64,000 bases of DNA, from positions 68,598,131 to 68,662,130 of the forward strand of contig CM056383.1 in NCBI GenBank assembly GCA_029718625.1, given 5' to 3'. Below are positions 23,590-63,642 of the stretch, in pieces. A program made the position numbers and the translations under genes. Below the pieces are notes generated by a model. That model did no database searches and had not been told where the DNA came from. It was given only the letters and a program-made list of their open reading frames with translations. Source of the stretch: Synaphobranchus kaupii (taxonomy: Eukaryota; Chordata; Actinopteri; Anguilliformes; Synaphobranchidae). How positions within the stretch are numbered: the first letter of the stretch is position 1; each line of letters begins with the position of its first letter.

Positions 23590-25690
23590 GGCCGCAGACC
23601 GGGGCGTTCCCAGAGGGCCGTGCGTCGGACCCACGGAGCGCAACAATGGGTGAGAAATGAGCCTCGGTGATGGACAGCAGTCCGCCGCACTCCGGGACAA
23701 AAGCCGGCGGTAACGAGCGGCTGACAGGCAGACGCTCCATTACCACATGCACAAAGAGGGGGGAAGAGATAAAACCAGATCGCCATAGAAACCGGCCCAT
23801 TGTTAGGGAGGGATGATAAGGTTGACCCGCGCGGTCCCCCGCCCGGCACACACTCACGCTCACGTGGGCACACACACTGTGCCTTTTCTTTTTTCTCTCC
23901 TTCTTTCTTTCTCTCGTTCTTTTTTCTCCTTTTGTACAGCTCAAGAGCAGCGGCTGCATTTTGATTTTGATTTTTTCTTTTTTTTTCTTTTTTTTCTTTT
24001 TTTTTTTTTCTCTCCCCTATTCCCCATCCCAAGCAGGATAAGAAAATGAGCTGGGATTGGGAAAGTAAAGCGCAGAAATGGCTGTTAAACTGGGCTTTTG
24101 TCGGGGGGAAGCTTGGCCATGAAAGGAGGCTTTCTGTTTTCTTTTTCACAGGGATTACGGGCCTCGCCAGATATGGATTCCATTCCAAAAAGGGGTTCAA
24201 CGGCTAAATTACAACAGAACCCAGTTGCGTGTCATGCTGTTCGTGAGGTCTGTGCGTGTTTGTGTCTGTATCTGTGTGGATAGTGGATAGGGGAGGAGAG
24301 AGAGAGAGAAAACCATTCCATTCTGTGTTGATGTCTGGGTCTATGTGGGCACAACTGTTACATGTTGCTTTTTTCTTTGGGTAATACTGTTTTCACAGCA
24401 CATATTTTCACAATACCTCAGAAAATATTGAAAACTGAGGCTACTGGGTGACTCATGTTATGTCCCCATGTATCTTTGATCAAATCCAGACAGTGCCAGT
24501 GCCGACTGTGGCCGCAATCATCAATTGCTCGGGCAATTGATGATTGCATTGCCTAGGGTATACGGGAGGGGGGTTCAGTCAGAAAGGGGTTCGTGTTGCA
24601 TTGCTCTCCAGCGACCCCTGCTGGTCGATTGGGCGCCTGTGGACTGCATGTCAAAGCCGCGGATGAACGGTCCTCCTCTGACTCCACTACGCGAGCTTAG
24701 CTGTACTCTGTGGTATGGAAGGAAGCAATACCACATTTTTTGGAGGAGAACTGTGGATGTCTACACTCCCCCTAATTGGTTTCAGATAATTGTGCTGTCA
24801 TTACAGATAATTGGACTTTCCAAATATGGGTGGGAATTGGACAAGTTCAGTCCCACATTGGGCGCCAAATTTATAAAATAATAATAATAAATTAACAAGT
24901 AGAATATTGAAAACTCATGCATATTAGTGAAGAAAAAACAGTTTTTTTTGTGTGCATTCATTTTAACATCATGATTTAAATTTTGGGGGCATGTTCGGTG
25001 TGGTTTGGAGAGATTATCAATGTTGACAAGATGCATAATGTGCTACAATCTCCTCAAGACGTAGTGCGATGACATTTACGGCGTGTTCAAAAGACCATAA
25101 AGTGTTTTGAGTGACACAGGTTGATACCAGGCAATATAACACACTCATGAGTAATTTATGAGGTTTTTTTTAGTTTTTTTTTAACCGTGCTTGATAATTG
25201 GGATCACTTTCACCACTCATAATACTTTCATGACAGTTTCATTATATTCTGTTTATTATTTTTTTATTTCTCAGAGACTGCGTATAATGATTTGCATAAA
25301 TGATGGCGTTTGATGTATTGAATCAGGTTAGCAATAGCAAATCTTGAAGAGTTTGCAGTCCTGGGGGAAACCACAAATATACAGGCAATATAGAACAATA
25401 AATGGCAGGATACAATTAGTTTTACACGGCGTGGCAGCTGTTGAAGGCGAGCATATATTGTTTTCATTAAAAAAAAAGTAATGATAAAATTATTTGACAA
25501 CAAAATGCATGTTGTGGCACTGAATTCTAATGGCACTGTAATTATAAATGACAAAAGCACTTGGCAATACAATGGGTGTTGTGGGGATTTGGGAGGAGAG
25601 ATTCGAAAGCATTGGCAGACAATGATTGCAGATTTGATTGCCCTTTAACCACATTTTGATGGAAAAAAAACGAAACAAGAAGAATGCTGT
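23590..25690. other. Unique non-coding sequence with poly-T/CT stretch
   Basis: A TTTC/poly-T stretch lies at 23885-24015. The remainder is single-copy AT-rich sequence without an exon that can be supported. Confidence 0.35.
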
Positions 25691-25705
25691 AGTTCTGTAG
25701 TGCAG

Positions 25706-26688
25706 ATTGTTTTGTGAGCGTACCTGCAGGTTACAGCGTGGCTTTACCTGACGGTGCAGACTGTTTTGTGAGCGTACCTGCAGGATACAGCATTGCTTTA
25801 CCTGATGGTGCAGATTGTTTTGTGAGCGTACCTGCAGGTTACAGCGTGGCTTTACCTGACGGTGCAGACTGTTTTGTGAGCGTACCTGCAGGATACAGCA
25901 TTGCTTTACCTGATGGTGCAGATTGTTTTGTGAGCGTACCTGCAGGTTACAGCGTGGCTTTACCTGACGGTGCAGATTGATTTGTGAGCGTACCTGCAGG
26001 TTACAGCGTGGCTTTACCTGACGGTGCAGACTGTTTTGTGAGCGTACCTGCAGGATACAGCATTGCTTTACCTGACGGTGCAGATTGTTTTGTGAGCGTA
26101 CCTGCAGGTTACAGCGTGGCTTTACCTGACGGTGCAGACTGTTTTGTGAGCGTACCTGCAGGATACAGCATTGCTTTACCTGATGGTGCAGATTGTTTTG
26201 TGAGCGTACCTGCAGGTTACAGCGTGGCTTTACCTGACGGTGCAGACTGTTTTGTGAGCGTACCTGCAGGATACAGCATTGCTTTACCTGATGGTGCAGA
26301 TTGTTTTGTGAGCGTACCTGCAGGTTACAGCGTGGCTTTACCTGACGGTGCAGATTGATTTGTGAGCGTACCTGCAGGTTACAGCATTGCTTTACCTGAC
26401 GGTGCAGATTGTTTTGTGAGCGTACCTGTAGGATACAGCGTGGCTTTACCTGACGGTGCAGATTGTTTGTGAGCATACCTGCAGGTTACAGCATGGCTTT
26501 ACCTGACGGTGCAGATTGTTTTGTGAGAGTACCTGCAGGATACAGCGTGGCTTTACCTGACGGTGCAAATTGTTTTGTGAGCGTACCTGTAGGATACAGC
26601 ATGGCTTTACCTGACGGTGCAGATTGTTTTGTGAGCGTACCTGCAGGTTACAGCGTGGCTTTACCTGACGGTGAAGATTGTTTGGATT
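25706..26688. repeat. 54-bp minisatellite (~18 copies) with alternating higher-order structure
   Basis: The unit contains TTTTGTGAGCGTACCTGCAG and GCTTTACCTGACGGTGCAGA. In the first two thirds, two variants alternate strictly: one with GTTACAGCGTGG and one with GATACAGCATTG, giving a 108-bp composite unit. Because 54 is divisible by three, both strands stay open over hundreds of bases; on the + strand this reads as an 18-residue repeat (SVPAGYSVALPDGADCFV). No start context, splice site or homology indicates a real protein. Confidence 0.93.
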
Positions 26689-26699
26689 ATTAATACCCA

Positions 26700-27190
26700 C
26701 AGTAGATGGTCTTTCAGTTCCATTTTAATTACTGGAGCAAATCATAATAGTGGATTATATGACATTTTGTGAAATATTGTTTCGTCTTTGTGTGTTCAGT
26801 GTCCAATTTCCTAAATTGTTACACTCACAAGTTGTTTTATCCTGCAATATCTTACCTTGACTTTATTTTACCAAAGGCTTTGTAGCTGGACTATGTCTTT
26901 GTGTTCAACATTACAGTAGATACATTTTTAAAATGATGGATAATATTCCCTGTCAGTCTTATAAATTACCTCCCATAATTTTTCTCCCATAGATAAGGAT
27001 GACTGGAAGGATTTATTCCAGTATATGTACTGAGAGGACTTCCAATACAATCAATGTACTATAATGAAATAACTGAGTAATAATCATGAAATTAATGTCA
27101 ACACACACGCAACCTTATAGATTATTTACCCCAAAGTGAGTAGAATACTTTTAATTCATTTTTTGCTTTGTAATTATACTGATAATTAAC
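26700..27190. other. Unique AT-rich non-coding sequence
   Basis: Nothing is recognised between the 54-bp minisatellite and the interspersed repeat. Confidence 0.4.
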
Positions 27191-27202
27191 TGAGAAATCC
27201 AT

Positions 27203-27515
27203 CCAGTCATCATCTAACCCACTTATTCCTGGTCAGGGTCGCGGGGGCTGGAGCAGGAATACACCCTGGACAAGTCGCCAGTCCATCACAGGGCACACAC
27301 ACTATACCCATACCTCCGGGCAATATAGAGTCTCCGATTAGCCTAAACTGCATCTCTTTGGACCGTGGGAGGAAACCAGAGTACCCAGAGGAAACCCATG
27401 CAGACACGGGGAGAACATGCAAACATGCAAACTCCACACAGAAAGGCCCTTGGCCAAACTCTGTGCCTTCTTGCTGTGAGGCGCCAGTGTTAACCACTGC
27501 ACCACCGTGTCGCCC
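27203..27515 (-). mobile_element. Widespread fish interspersed repeat (retroelement-derived)
   Basis: It carries the boilerplate found scattered through fish genomes: CCTGGACAAGTCGCCAGTCC, TCACAGGGCACACACA, CAATATAGAGTCTCCGATTA, CTTTGGACCGTGGGAGGAAA, GACACGGGGAGAACATGCAA, then CTTGCTGTGAGGCGCCAGTG and AACCACTGCACCACCGTG. This is usually annotated as a non-LTR retrotransposon-derived fragment. The copy is degraded, and the strand is a convention. Family assignment is from memory. Confidence 0.7.
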
Positions 27516-27861
27516 TAACTGAGTTCGAAGCCCGAAATGAGAAATGCAACACATATTTATTCCTGCAATGGCAATTTTATTCCACAAGGTGACAGCAAGA
27601 GACATTTCTAACTTTTAGTATGCTCTTTGGGCCGTATCGATGCTGTCGACTTTCTTCTGTCTGCAATACCATATTGATCCACAAGGTGTCAGCACAGGAC
27701 AATGCATTCTAAAAATGAATGCCTAGTTTTAAAACAATTCATGAGTCGTGATGACAACCTAATTTCCATACTTTATCCGTATATTTAAAAACAGTAATTT
27801 TTCCCCTTTACAGTAATATCGTTAGAAAGTTAAAGAACTGCAGACAAATATTATTTGCTAA

Positions 27862-28319
27862 CAGTGGCGGCTCCTGAGCTGAAAATTGGGGTAGCGGAAA
27901 ACTTATTTTAAAAAAACTTTAAAAAAAAAAAAACTTACTTGTTAGATTTTTTTTTTATTGCAGGTTGTGCTAAATAAAAAAAATAATCTAACAAAAGCTG
28001 AGCTTTAAGATCGTTTAATTTCCATTAATATTTTCTGAATTAAGAGTGCGGAGAACGAAGAGCACATGTATCCACAATTATAATGTTGATTAAAATGTGC
28101 ACAATTTTGCGACGCAAGTTAAAATAATTTTATTACTTGCCTAATAGCCTAATTGAGGAGAACCGGCTACATTTGATGGCATTGAGTAATTGGTGAATTA
28201 AACGCTGATGTAGCCTATTGTTAATCAAGGAAACGGATTGAAAAATTATTAAGACCAATAATCAGTTTAAAGGGAAGTTTTCCGCTACCCCCCAATTTTC
28301 AGCTCAGGAGCCGCCACTG
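27862..28319. mobile_element. hAT-type MITE, 458 bp, with near-perfect 8-bp target duplication
   Basis: The termini are an inverted repeat of about 40 bp beginning CAGTGGCGGCTCCTGAGCTG on the left and its inverse on the right, continuing through AAAATTGGGGTAGCGGAAAA with few mismatches. The flanks TTTGCTAA (27854-27861) and TTCGCTAA (28320-28327) form an 8-bp duplication with one change. CAG ends plus 8 bp indicate hAT. The interior is AT-rich and non-coding. Confidence 0.9.
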
Positions 28320-28426
28320 TTCGCTAACTTCTCTTATTACTTTTTTTCCATCTCATAGAGCCATATCCTCGATAGCCTACCATGGTAGGTCGGCTACTGT
28401 AGCATATTGTTTCTATCTTATTTAAC

Positions 28427-28617
28427 CAGAGGTGGAAATCCAGGGGACATAAAGTAAAAGTCCTCCCCAGTATTTTGCTCCAATCACCTGGAGTTGTTAA
28501 TTAACATAATTCTTCAGCGAGGAGGTAGAACTAATTAGTGAAATCAGCTGGCTGAGTCTATGGGTGGAAGAACACATGGCAAGACTTTTACTTTATGTCC
28601 CCTGGTTTCCACCTCTG
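28427..28617. mobile_element. hAT-type MITE, 191 bp, with perfect 8-bp target duplication
   Basis: TATTTAAC flanks the element exactly (28419-28426 and 28618-28625). The ends are inverted repeats of about 35 bp (CAGAGGTGGAAATCCAGGGG, ACATAAAGTAAAAGTC and inverse). The perfect flank suggests a fairly recent insertion. It lies about 100 bp from the previous MITE and shortly before the presumed abcb6 promoter region. Confidence 0.92.
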
Positions 28618-28739
28618 TATTTAACGTTATTTTTATTCTAATTTCTATTTTACTTTTATATTCTCACTGCGGTTTTTTTTTTTTACATCACTAGATGGTT
28701 TTTGGAGGGGTTCAGGCTCAATTGTCCTATTTCCTATTT

Positions 28740-29067
28740 TCTTGCAGTCCTTTCGGAAGTGCCATAAGGAACGATAATCTTTGGTGGACTCTAGGACCCG
28801 GTCAAACCGGGACAAACCCGAATGTTGTGTAAGAAAGTGTCGATTGCCGAATTATAGATGGCGCCCTGCACACGGCGGTGTGAAACTAGAAGGCACAGAA
28901 CATACTCGTCTTGCAAGATGTTTCGCTTTACATTTTCCTCCTTTCATTTTTAAATTGGTTCACATCAGCATTTGCTATTGTTTAGTTTTTAAAGGACTGG
29001 CCTGTTGTAATTTCGGAAGCCTTTACCAGCTAATTAACGTAGATAACTTAGGCTATTTCTAGAGAAG
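28740..29067 (+). other. abcb6: Candidate 5' non-coding exon of abcb6
   Basis: The coding exon of abcb6 is preceded by an acceptor-like TGTGTGTTTCCCAG directly before CCATGAC, implying an upstream leader exon. The best donor I see is GAGAAG|GTGAGTGT, with the exon side ending at 29067. A YY1-like GATGGCGCC lies near 28859. The transcription start is unknown. Without a spliced transcript, this is an inference. Confidence 0.35.
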
Positions 29068-29706
29068 GTGAGTGTGACTGACAGCCTATCAGAAATATAG
29101 CGCGACCGAACTAGATAGCCTAGATCTACGTACTCTGGCTAGCTAGTTAGCTACTAACCGTGTGTAATTATAAGGAACTCGTTTACTATATTGTTTAGTG
29201 CATTGTGTTTTAATTGTCAAAATAATTAGTACTCCTGTGATCGTCTGAAACTCCGTTTGATTTCAACCTCACAACTAAATGTTTTGGAAAGCCTCTCTGT
29301 GATAGCTAACTTAAGGTAGGTGCATTTTGACTTGTGGGCGCTAGCCTATAGGCTAACGTTAGCTACCTTGGGACTCGGACTTCCTTTAATGCTATTCGAT
29401 AAAAATAAAAAAAGCAGTGGTTAGCTCCTGTTGTTAAAAGAACCTCAACATATGCATCATTTATTACCTGACAACATGCGGTCGTTTCTGTAACGTGAAG
29501 CACTGTTTACTTTAAAGCGTGGTCCATGGGCCAGACCCTTTCAGTGTCGTGAGTCACTGGACGGGCATGGACGGGAAAGTTCACTGCCCGAATTAGAAAG
29601 GAACAGCCGGAATCACCTCGCAGCTGACTTGGTTTACTTTAAAGTCTTTACGCGGTGTTTATAATGTTTACGTGTGTAATGGGGTATGCTCCGCCAACCT
29701 GTAACG

Positions 29707-29714
29707 TGACGTCA
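29707..29714. promoter_or_regulatory. Palindromic cAMP-response element
   Basis: A perfect TGACGTCA, about 410 bp before the abcb6 start codon, lies within CpG-bearing sequence (GTAACGTGACGTCACCCCGC). This motif binds CREB/ATF factors. It could belong to an alternative abcb6 promoter close to the coding exon. Function is inferred from the motif alone. Confidence 0.4.
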
Positions 29715-30125
29715 CCCCGCCATCCTGCATTCAAATTGGTCTGCAGCGACGTTAGTGGCACGAATATCGAATATCAAAACGAACTGTTTTGAACCAAAGC
29801 CCATAGAGAGAAATGTAACCATTATGGCGTGCTGTCTGCAAGCTCATTCATTTTTTATTTAAGTTATGATGCCTTTTTTTCTTTAGTTCAGCAAATGCAG
29901 AAATTGGTCGTTATCAGTGTATCAGTTATAACTGTTGATAAGTCCTGGAGGACAGGACAAAGTTCTACTAGAGAAACCTAATCGCAAAACAGTTATTGCT
30001 TTAAATGATTTATAAACATCACTTTTTTTGTGTGTGCATGTTTGTGTGTATGTTTTCTTTGTGTGTTCATGTTTTTTTTAATATCTATGTATCAATCTAT
30101 CTACCTGTGTGTGTGTTTCCCAGCC

Positions 30126-59230
<29,105 letters not shown>

Positions 59231-60004
59231 GAGGCTGTGAAGGAGAGGGAGGCGGAGATCCAATCGAACAGGGTTTTGTTCATGTATATTTTGTAATGGT
59301 AAGGTGTCCGCTCAGATGAGACATTTGGACTGTGTAAATTTTGAGCTGTCGCCCGCTTCGATAGATATTTTGGCATATATTTATTGGGGATTTTTATTTT
59401 TTTACATATTAAGTTGAAACATTTGCGCTGTAAATTGTACATACAATCAGCTTTTGCTTCAGATTCTCTTTGCTTCTTCTTGGGATCACTCAAATGTATT
59501 ATGCATTTTGTTTTAAAAAGTGCTCTTTGAAAATACAAGTCAAGAATTTGTTCTGAAATACAGGTCTGTGTTCCAGAGCAGCAGTGCTTACAGAAAAAGA
59601 ACTTATTTAAGTGCTTATGTTTTCTGTTCCTATTTTTTTCAAAATGGACAAAATGACATGAGAAACTATTAATGAATTATTTAGGTTTTTACTTTTTGTA
59701 GAAGCTAAGAATCAGTGAGCAGTCTATACCGCGACAAATCCTTTAGATCAGATTTCCTGCTTCTGCCTGTGATGTGTTTTGCTTCAGCTAAGTCCTTAGC
59801 TAGGCTATCAGATCTTCTCCAACCTTTATCATTTTAACAACAAATCCAAGGTTAGATCTTGAATCCCACCAGAAATTTTAATTATCTGTCAGATTAACAG
59901 ATATTTTAGATGATGAATGCTGAAAGCGCATTCTCTGAAAAGATAATTTCGTGTCATTTCAGTAATTTTTGAAAAGGTTGTTGTAGACGTTTAGAAATGT
60001 TTTA

Positions 60005-60005
<1 letters not shown>

Positions 60006-60054
<49 letters not shown>

Positions 60055-60480
60055 GTGTGTGTGTGTGTGCACGTGTATGTGTGTGTGCGGGTGCGTGTGT
60101 GCACGTGTATGTGTGTGTGCGGGTGCGTGCGTGCACGCGTGTATGTGTGTGCGTGCATGTATGTGTGCGCACGTGTATGTGTGTGTGCGGGTGCGTGCGT
60201 GCACGCATGTATGTGTGCGCACGTGTGTGTGCGGGTGCGTGCGTGCACGCATGTATGTGTGCGCACGTGTGTGTGCGGGTGCGTGCGTGCACGCATGTAT
60301 GTGTGCGCGCATGTGTGTGCGCGCATGTATATGTGCGCGTGCGTGCGTGTGTGTGTGCGTGTGTGTGCGGGTGCGGGTGCGTGCGTGTGTGTGTGTGCGC
60401 ATGCGTGTGTGTGTGCGCGTGTGTGCGGGTGCGTGCGTGCGTGTGTGTGTGCGCGCATGCGTGTGTGTGCGCGTGTGTTG
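60006..60480. repeat. ~475-bp (GT/GC)n tract
   Basis: GTGTGT, GCGCGC, GTGCGGGTGCGTGCGTGCAC and ATGTATGTGTGCGC units in nested arrays. Almost strictly alternating purine-pyrimidine. Sub-arrays of about 50 bp (GTGCGGGTGCGTGCGTGCAC followed by GCATGTATGTGTGCGC) repeat three or four times. Confidence 0.95.
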
Positions 60481-61370
60481 CAGTACTAAGGCGGCATGTT
60501 CATGCTCTTTCTCTCTGTCCTCTAATAGCTCCAAAGGGAATTTAAGAAGGAAAAATAACTACTGAGAACACAACACTTGTCATTTATCATTTGGGACAAG
60601 ACAGGAGGAAAGGGGAGGAAATACTGCAATATATTGTTAAATTTTTGGGATATTTCACAGCAGCGCATTTAAAAAAACAAAATATCTGAACGTGGCAATA
60701 ATTTGTATATCTGCCCATACATTGTAAAGTTTGATTTTCATATTCAAACTTGATTTTCACTTTTCATATTTTGATAATGTATTAATTTTCGATATATTGC
60801 AATATATCCCATTTCTGTTTAGGGCACCAATGATCACTACTGGAAATAATGGTGCTGTGTGAATATTAGTTATTGCACATAGTGGAATCAAACTGACAAA
60901 GGGAATGGCCGTCTTTCTTCAGACGCTTGTATAAGATACAGTATCCTTCCAGCCTGTCCAATGCTTAATTATGGGTCATTGTGATTCAGTTGAGTGGCCA
61001 GTGGCATAAAGCGTTGCTGTTTTTTTCAAAATGGCGGTGGCAGAATGTAAGTTCTGCTCACTTTTATTTCTTGTGATTTTTTACAGGAGTTTCTATCGTC
61101 ACTATTTCCTGTCATATTATAAGGAAATGTTTCCGGTTTGTGCTATGTTGTAAATCTAAGGGGATTAGTTTTCATTGACATGTTCATTTTAAATTTTATT
61201 GCTCTTGGTTGTTCCAGGTTGCATATGTACAGTATATCTGAAATTGAAGCGTTTCCGAGGTTATGCTATTTCTCTTAAAGATTAAAGTTGACACTCACCA
61301 TAGACTCTCTCTACTTTCCAGACCAGGTTCTGTGAATACATGTCAATGTAATGGGTTTTCATTTATTTGC

Positions 61371-61376
61371 AATAAA
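61371..61376 (+). terminator. abcb6: Probable abcb6 poly(A) signal
   Basis: AATAAA within ATTTGCAATAAATCAGTATG, followed by a T/GT-rich stretch (TATGTTGTTTTGAAG). An ATTAAA at about 61278 is a weaker alternative. Confidence 0.55.
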
Positions 61377-61601
61377 TCAGTATGTTGTTTTGAAGAATGT
61401 ATGATTTATTTCTGTACTCCTTGGCCTTGTATTTGTAGTCTTTTTCTTGTGTGACTTTTGATTGTGTAGTAGGAACATAGGCAGCAAGTGCGTTCATTTC
61501 CTTCAAACATTAACTCAAAGATGACGTGTCAAGCTCCAACATATCAATCAACGTTCAAGATGCACACATTACGAACACAAAAACCTATGTACAAAAGTTA
61601 A

Positions 61602-61607
61602 TTTATT
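61602..61607 (-). terminator. Probable poly(A) signal of the convergent minus-strand gene
   Basis: TTTATT on the + strand reads AATAAA on the minus strand, in the context AATAAATTAACTTTTGTACA and then AGGTTTTTG, a good downstream T/GT element. It would end the minus-strand gene about 0.2 kb from the abcb6 signal. Confidence 0.45.
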
Positions 61608-61894
61608 ACAAATATGTACAGCCATCTACATGATTTATGGTTTAAAATACATAAGAGGAATGATTACTCTTGAAACCACGTGTACAATAAGCAATGGGAA
61701 AAAAAGCATTCGGCGTAAGTCATGGCACAATAAGACGGATATATACAAAGAACACACTGCTGTGGTGCATTGAGAAGCCAGTTTTTTCAGGGTTCTGTTA
61801 AGTTTCAGCGCAGTGGTGGACTGGTGGTGATCGCTGTATTTCAGTCCACAGCCCAGCAGTTGCATGCAGTTTCGAGGTGGAGTTCATTACAGTT

Positions 61895-62025
61895 GGGGCC
61901 TGATTTACTAAGACCTTTAGCGGGTGCAAAACCATTTCGCACACGCAAAACCAATAACGTGACCAATGAATGGTGCAAAACAAATTCTGTGACCAATCGT
62001 TTCGGTCAAGTTATTGGCCCTTGGT
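61895..62025. mobile_element. MITE copy with GGGCCTGATTTACTAAGACC end
   Basis: Starts GGGCCTGATTTACTAAGACC, continues TTTAGCGGGTGCAAAACC, ACGTGACCAATGAATGGTGC and GTGACCAATCGTTTCGGTCA to AGTTATTGG. Related by inversion to 57499-57647. The right terminus is missing. It lies in the presumed 3' UTR of the minus-strand gene. Confidence 0.6.
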
Positions 62026-62029
62026 GTTT

Positions 62030-63150
62030 ATTACAGGAGTTTGATGGAGAAATGGAAGATCTAACTGACTGATGCCCCCAAAAAAACCTCAACAATCCAG
62101 AGACAGACTTTACATGGGAACATCTCTGTTTACAGTGCGTATGTATACTTACAATGTGCACTAAGTAATACGTGGATAAGATATGTATCATGTAATATAT
62201 TTATAAATATATACACATACTGGTAAATCTGACCGCTTTGCAGGCCTGTGTAAGAAGATGAGATGGTGTGTTTTGCTTAGCAGGTAGCAGATTTAAGATG
62301 TTCTCTCTGCACTCGGCTCCAGTTTCCTGTTCGGTGTGTATCCGTTCCTTAGGCGACAGTCTGTTCTGTGAGTGTGTTTGAGCTGGTCTTGACCTCTCCG
62401 TGGTGCGAAAGGAGGCCTGGGGCTGGCACCGTTCTCATGATTAAATCATTGTGATGTCACTGGGCTCTGGGGCATTCTGGGAAGGGAGGGGGGGAAGGTT
62501 TGTCCTGGAATGTTGGAAGGTACGTGGGGAGCGGAGCGGTGTGGTGTTTCTCGCCGCTTTTCCGCGGGCCTGCTCAGTGATCCGGGAAGAGCACTCACTC
62601 CGGGAGGCGATGCTGGCCCTCGGCTGAACTCCCAGAAGGCACCGCAGCGCTCTTACGAGACGCTCCCCGCGAGACGCCCCGTTAACTCGGTGTCACTGCT
62701 TGGGAAGAGGGGCGGGCGTAATGCAGCTTACGAGTGTCGGTATCGGAGGGCACCCTCTCCTTTCCTCTGAAGTAACGTTACTTATTTAGGTCAGTGCCGT
62801 CTCGTCAATATCCAGGGAAGGTAAATGCATGACAATAAGTGCATACATATCAAAAAATCTAATTCATAAATATGTGTGGCTGGGAAATGTATATATTCCA
62901 AACTCCTGGTCTAGTGCATTTGGCATTTGTACTAATAATGGTGATGGTGATTTTTAGTAATGGTGTTTGTTACGTTCCTCTTGCTCCCAGTCAATTCATT
63001 CATATTGTACAGCGACTATATATAGGGAAGTGGTGGGGACGTCTTCTAAAGGGGGTTTTGCTTGAAAGGGAAGTGTAAAGTGAGTGAGTCTCCATCGTGG
63101 CGCAGTGATTGTGGGTAGTGTAGTTTTTTTTTTTCTGTGTGTGTTCTAAC
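62030..63150. other. Presumed 3' UTR of the convergent gene; no other feature
   Basis: Unique sequence between the stop of the minus-strand gene and its probable poly(A) signal. No frame is supported as coding. Confidence 0.4.
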
Positions 63151-63164
63151 GGGTGAAGAGGTCA

Positions 63165-63353
63165 TCAGTCACTCCTGTCCTCGGGCCGGCGCCGGCTCTG
63201 GTACCAGAGAGCCGTCGGAAGGTTCTGGCAGCCCATGTACTCCCTGCGCATTTCCGCCTGGGTCAGTGGGGGCGTGGCGTTGCAGGGGGCGCCAGCGAGC
63301 GTGACGTTCAGGAGCGATGCCGTGGGGTCTCCCGGACGGGGCACTGCGGGGTC
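63165..63353 (-). CDS. Unidentified convergent gene, terminal coding exon
   Basis: Read on the minus strand, acceptor CTCTCCCAG|GACCCC opens a frame from DPAVPRPGDPTASLLNVTLA through PPLTQAEMRREYMGCQNLPT and ALWYQSRRRPEDRSD to TGA at 63167-63165. It joins the preceding exon in phase 0. NVT and NAT are N-glycosylation sequons, suggesting a secretory-pathway or lumenal protein. I do not recognise the family, although the EMRREYMGCQNLPTALWY segment looks strongly constrained. Confidence 0.75.
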   Translation of the reverse strand, partial: DPAVPRPGDPTASLLNVTLAGAPCNATPPLTQAEMRREYMGCQNLPTALWYQSRRRPEDRSD

Positions 63354-63642
63354 CTGGGAGAGGAGCAGGAGGACATGCCAAAAAAAAAAAAAAAAAGGGG
63401 GAGGAGCAAAACGTGATTGACATGTGCGTTTCACATAATTTTCGAGATTTTTTTTCTCTTGAATGATTTTCAATGCATTGTCGTGGCCCTTGTCTTCACC
63501 AGTACCCTATTGGCCCCTCCATTCGTTCATCTCTCCAGTACATTACATTAATTTGGCACATGCGTTTATCCAAAGCGACGTACAATTGGGTCATTTGGTC
63601 AACTACAAAACATCTCTCCAATGGCGCTTCCCCTTTGCTCAC
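63354..63642 (-). other. Intron of the convergent gene with SINE tail
   Basis: Minus-strand donor AGTAAG|GTGAGC and acceptor CTCCCAG. Around 63537-63590, TACATTAATTTGGCACATGC then GTTTATCCAAAGCGACGTAC is the V-SINE-type tail motif. A 16-17 base poly-A run (63380-63396) sits near the terminal exon. Confidence 0.65.

Larger units (their letters stand above)
59231..61395 (+). other. abcb6: abcb6 3' untranslated region (probable extent)
   Basis: AT-rich sequence after the stop. The first clear AATAAA is at 61371-61376, giving a UTR of about 2.15 kb. No in-frame coding continuation exists. A shorter UTR ending at a weaker signal cannot be excluded. Confidence 0.6.

Noticed and set aside
23511..24200. 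229-codon minus frame rich in Lys and Ser/Leu
   Set aside because: Product of TTTC, poly-T and GA repeats.
25490..26700. Long repeat-protein frames over the 54-bp array (328 codons on -, 88 and 124 on +)
   Set aside because: Open only because the unit is a multiple of three without stops; no start context, splice sites or recognised homology, and both strands are open.
28781..29062. 93-codon + frame just before the candidate leader-exon donor
   Set aside because: Ends in a stop five bases before the donor and does not lead into the abcb6 frame; the region is better read as a possible 5' UTR.
30030..30125. Upstream in-frame ATG at 30030 as the abcb6 start
   Set aside because: The stretch is low-complexity TGTGT sequence preceding an acceptor-like TTTCCCAG, and family alignment places the start at 30126.
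59959..60565. Cys/Val- and His/Thr-rich frames up to 191 codons
   Set aside because: Translation of the GT/GC microsatellite in the 3' UTR.
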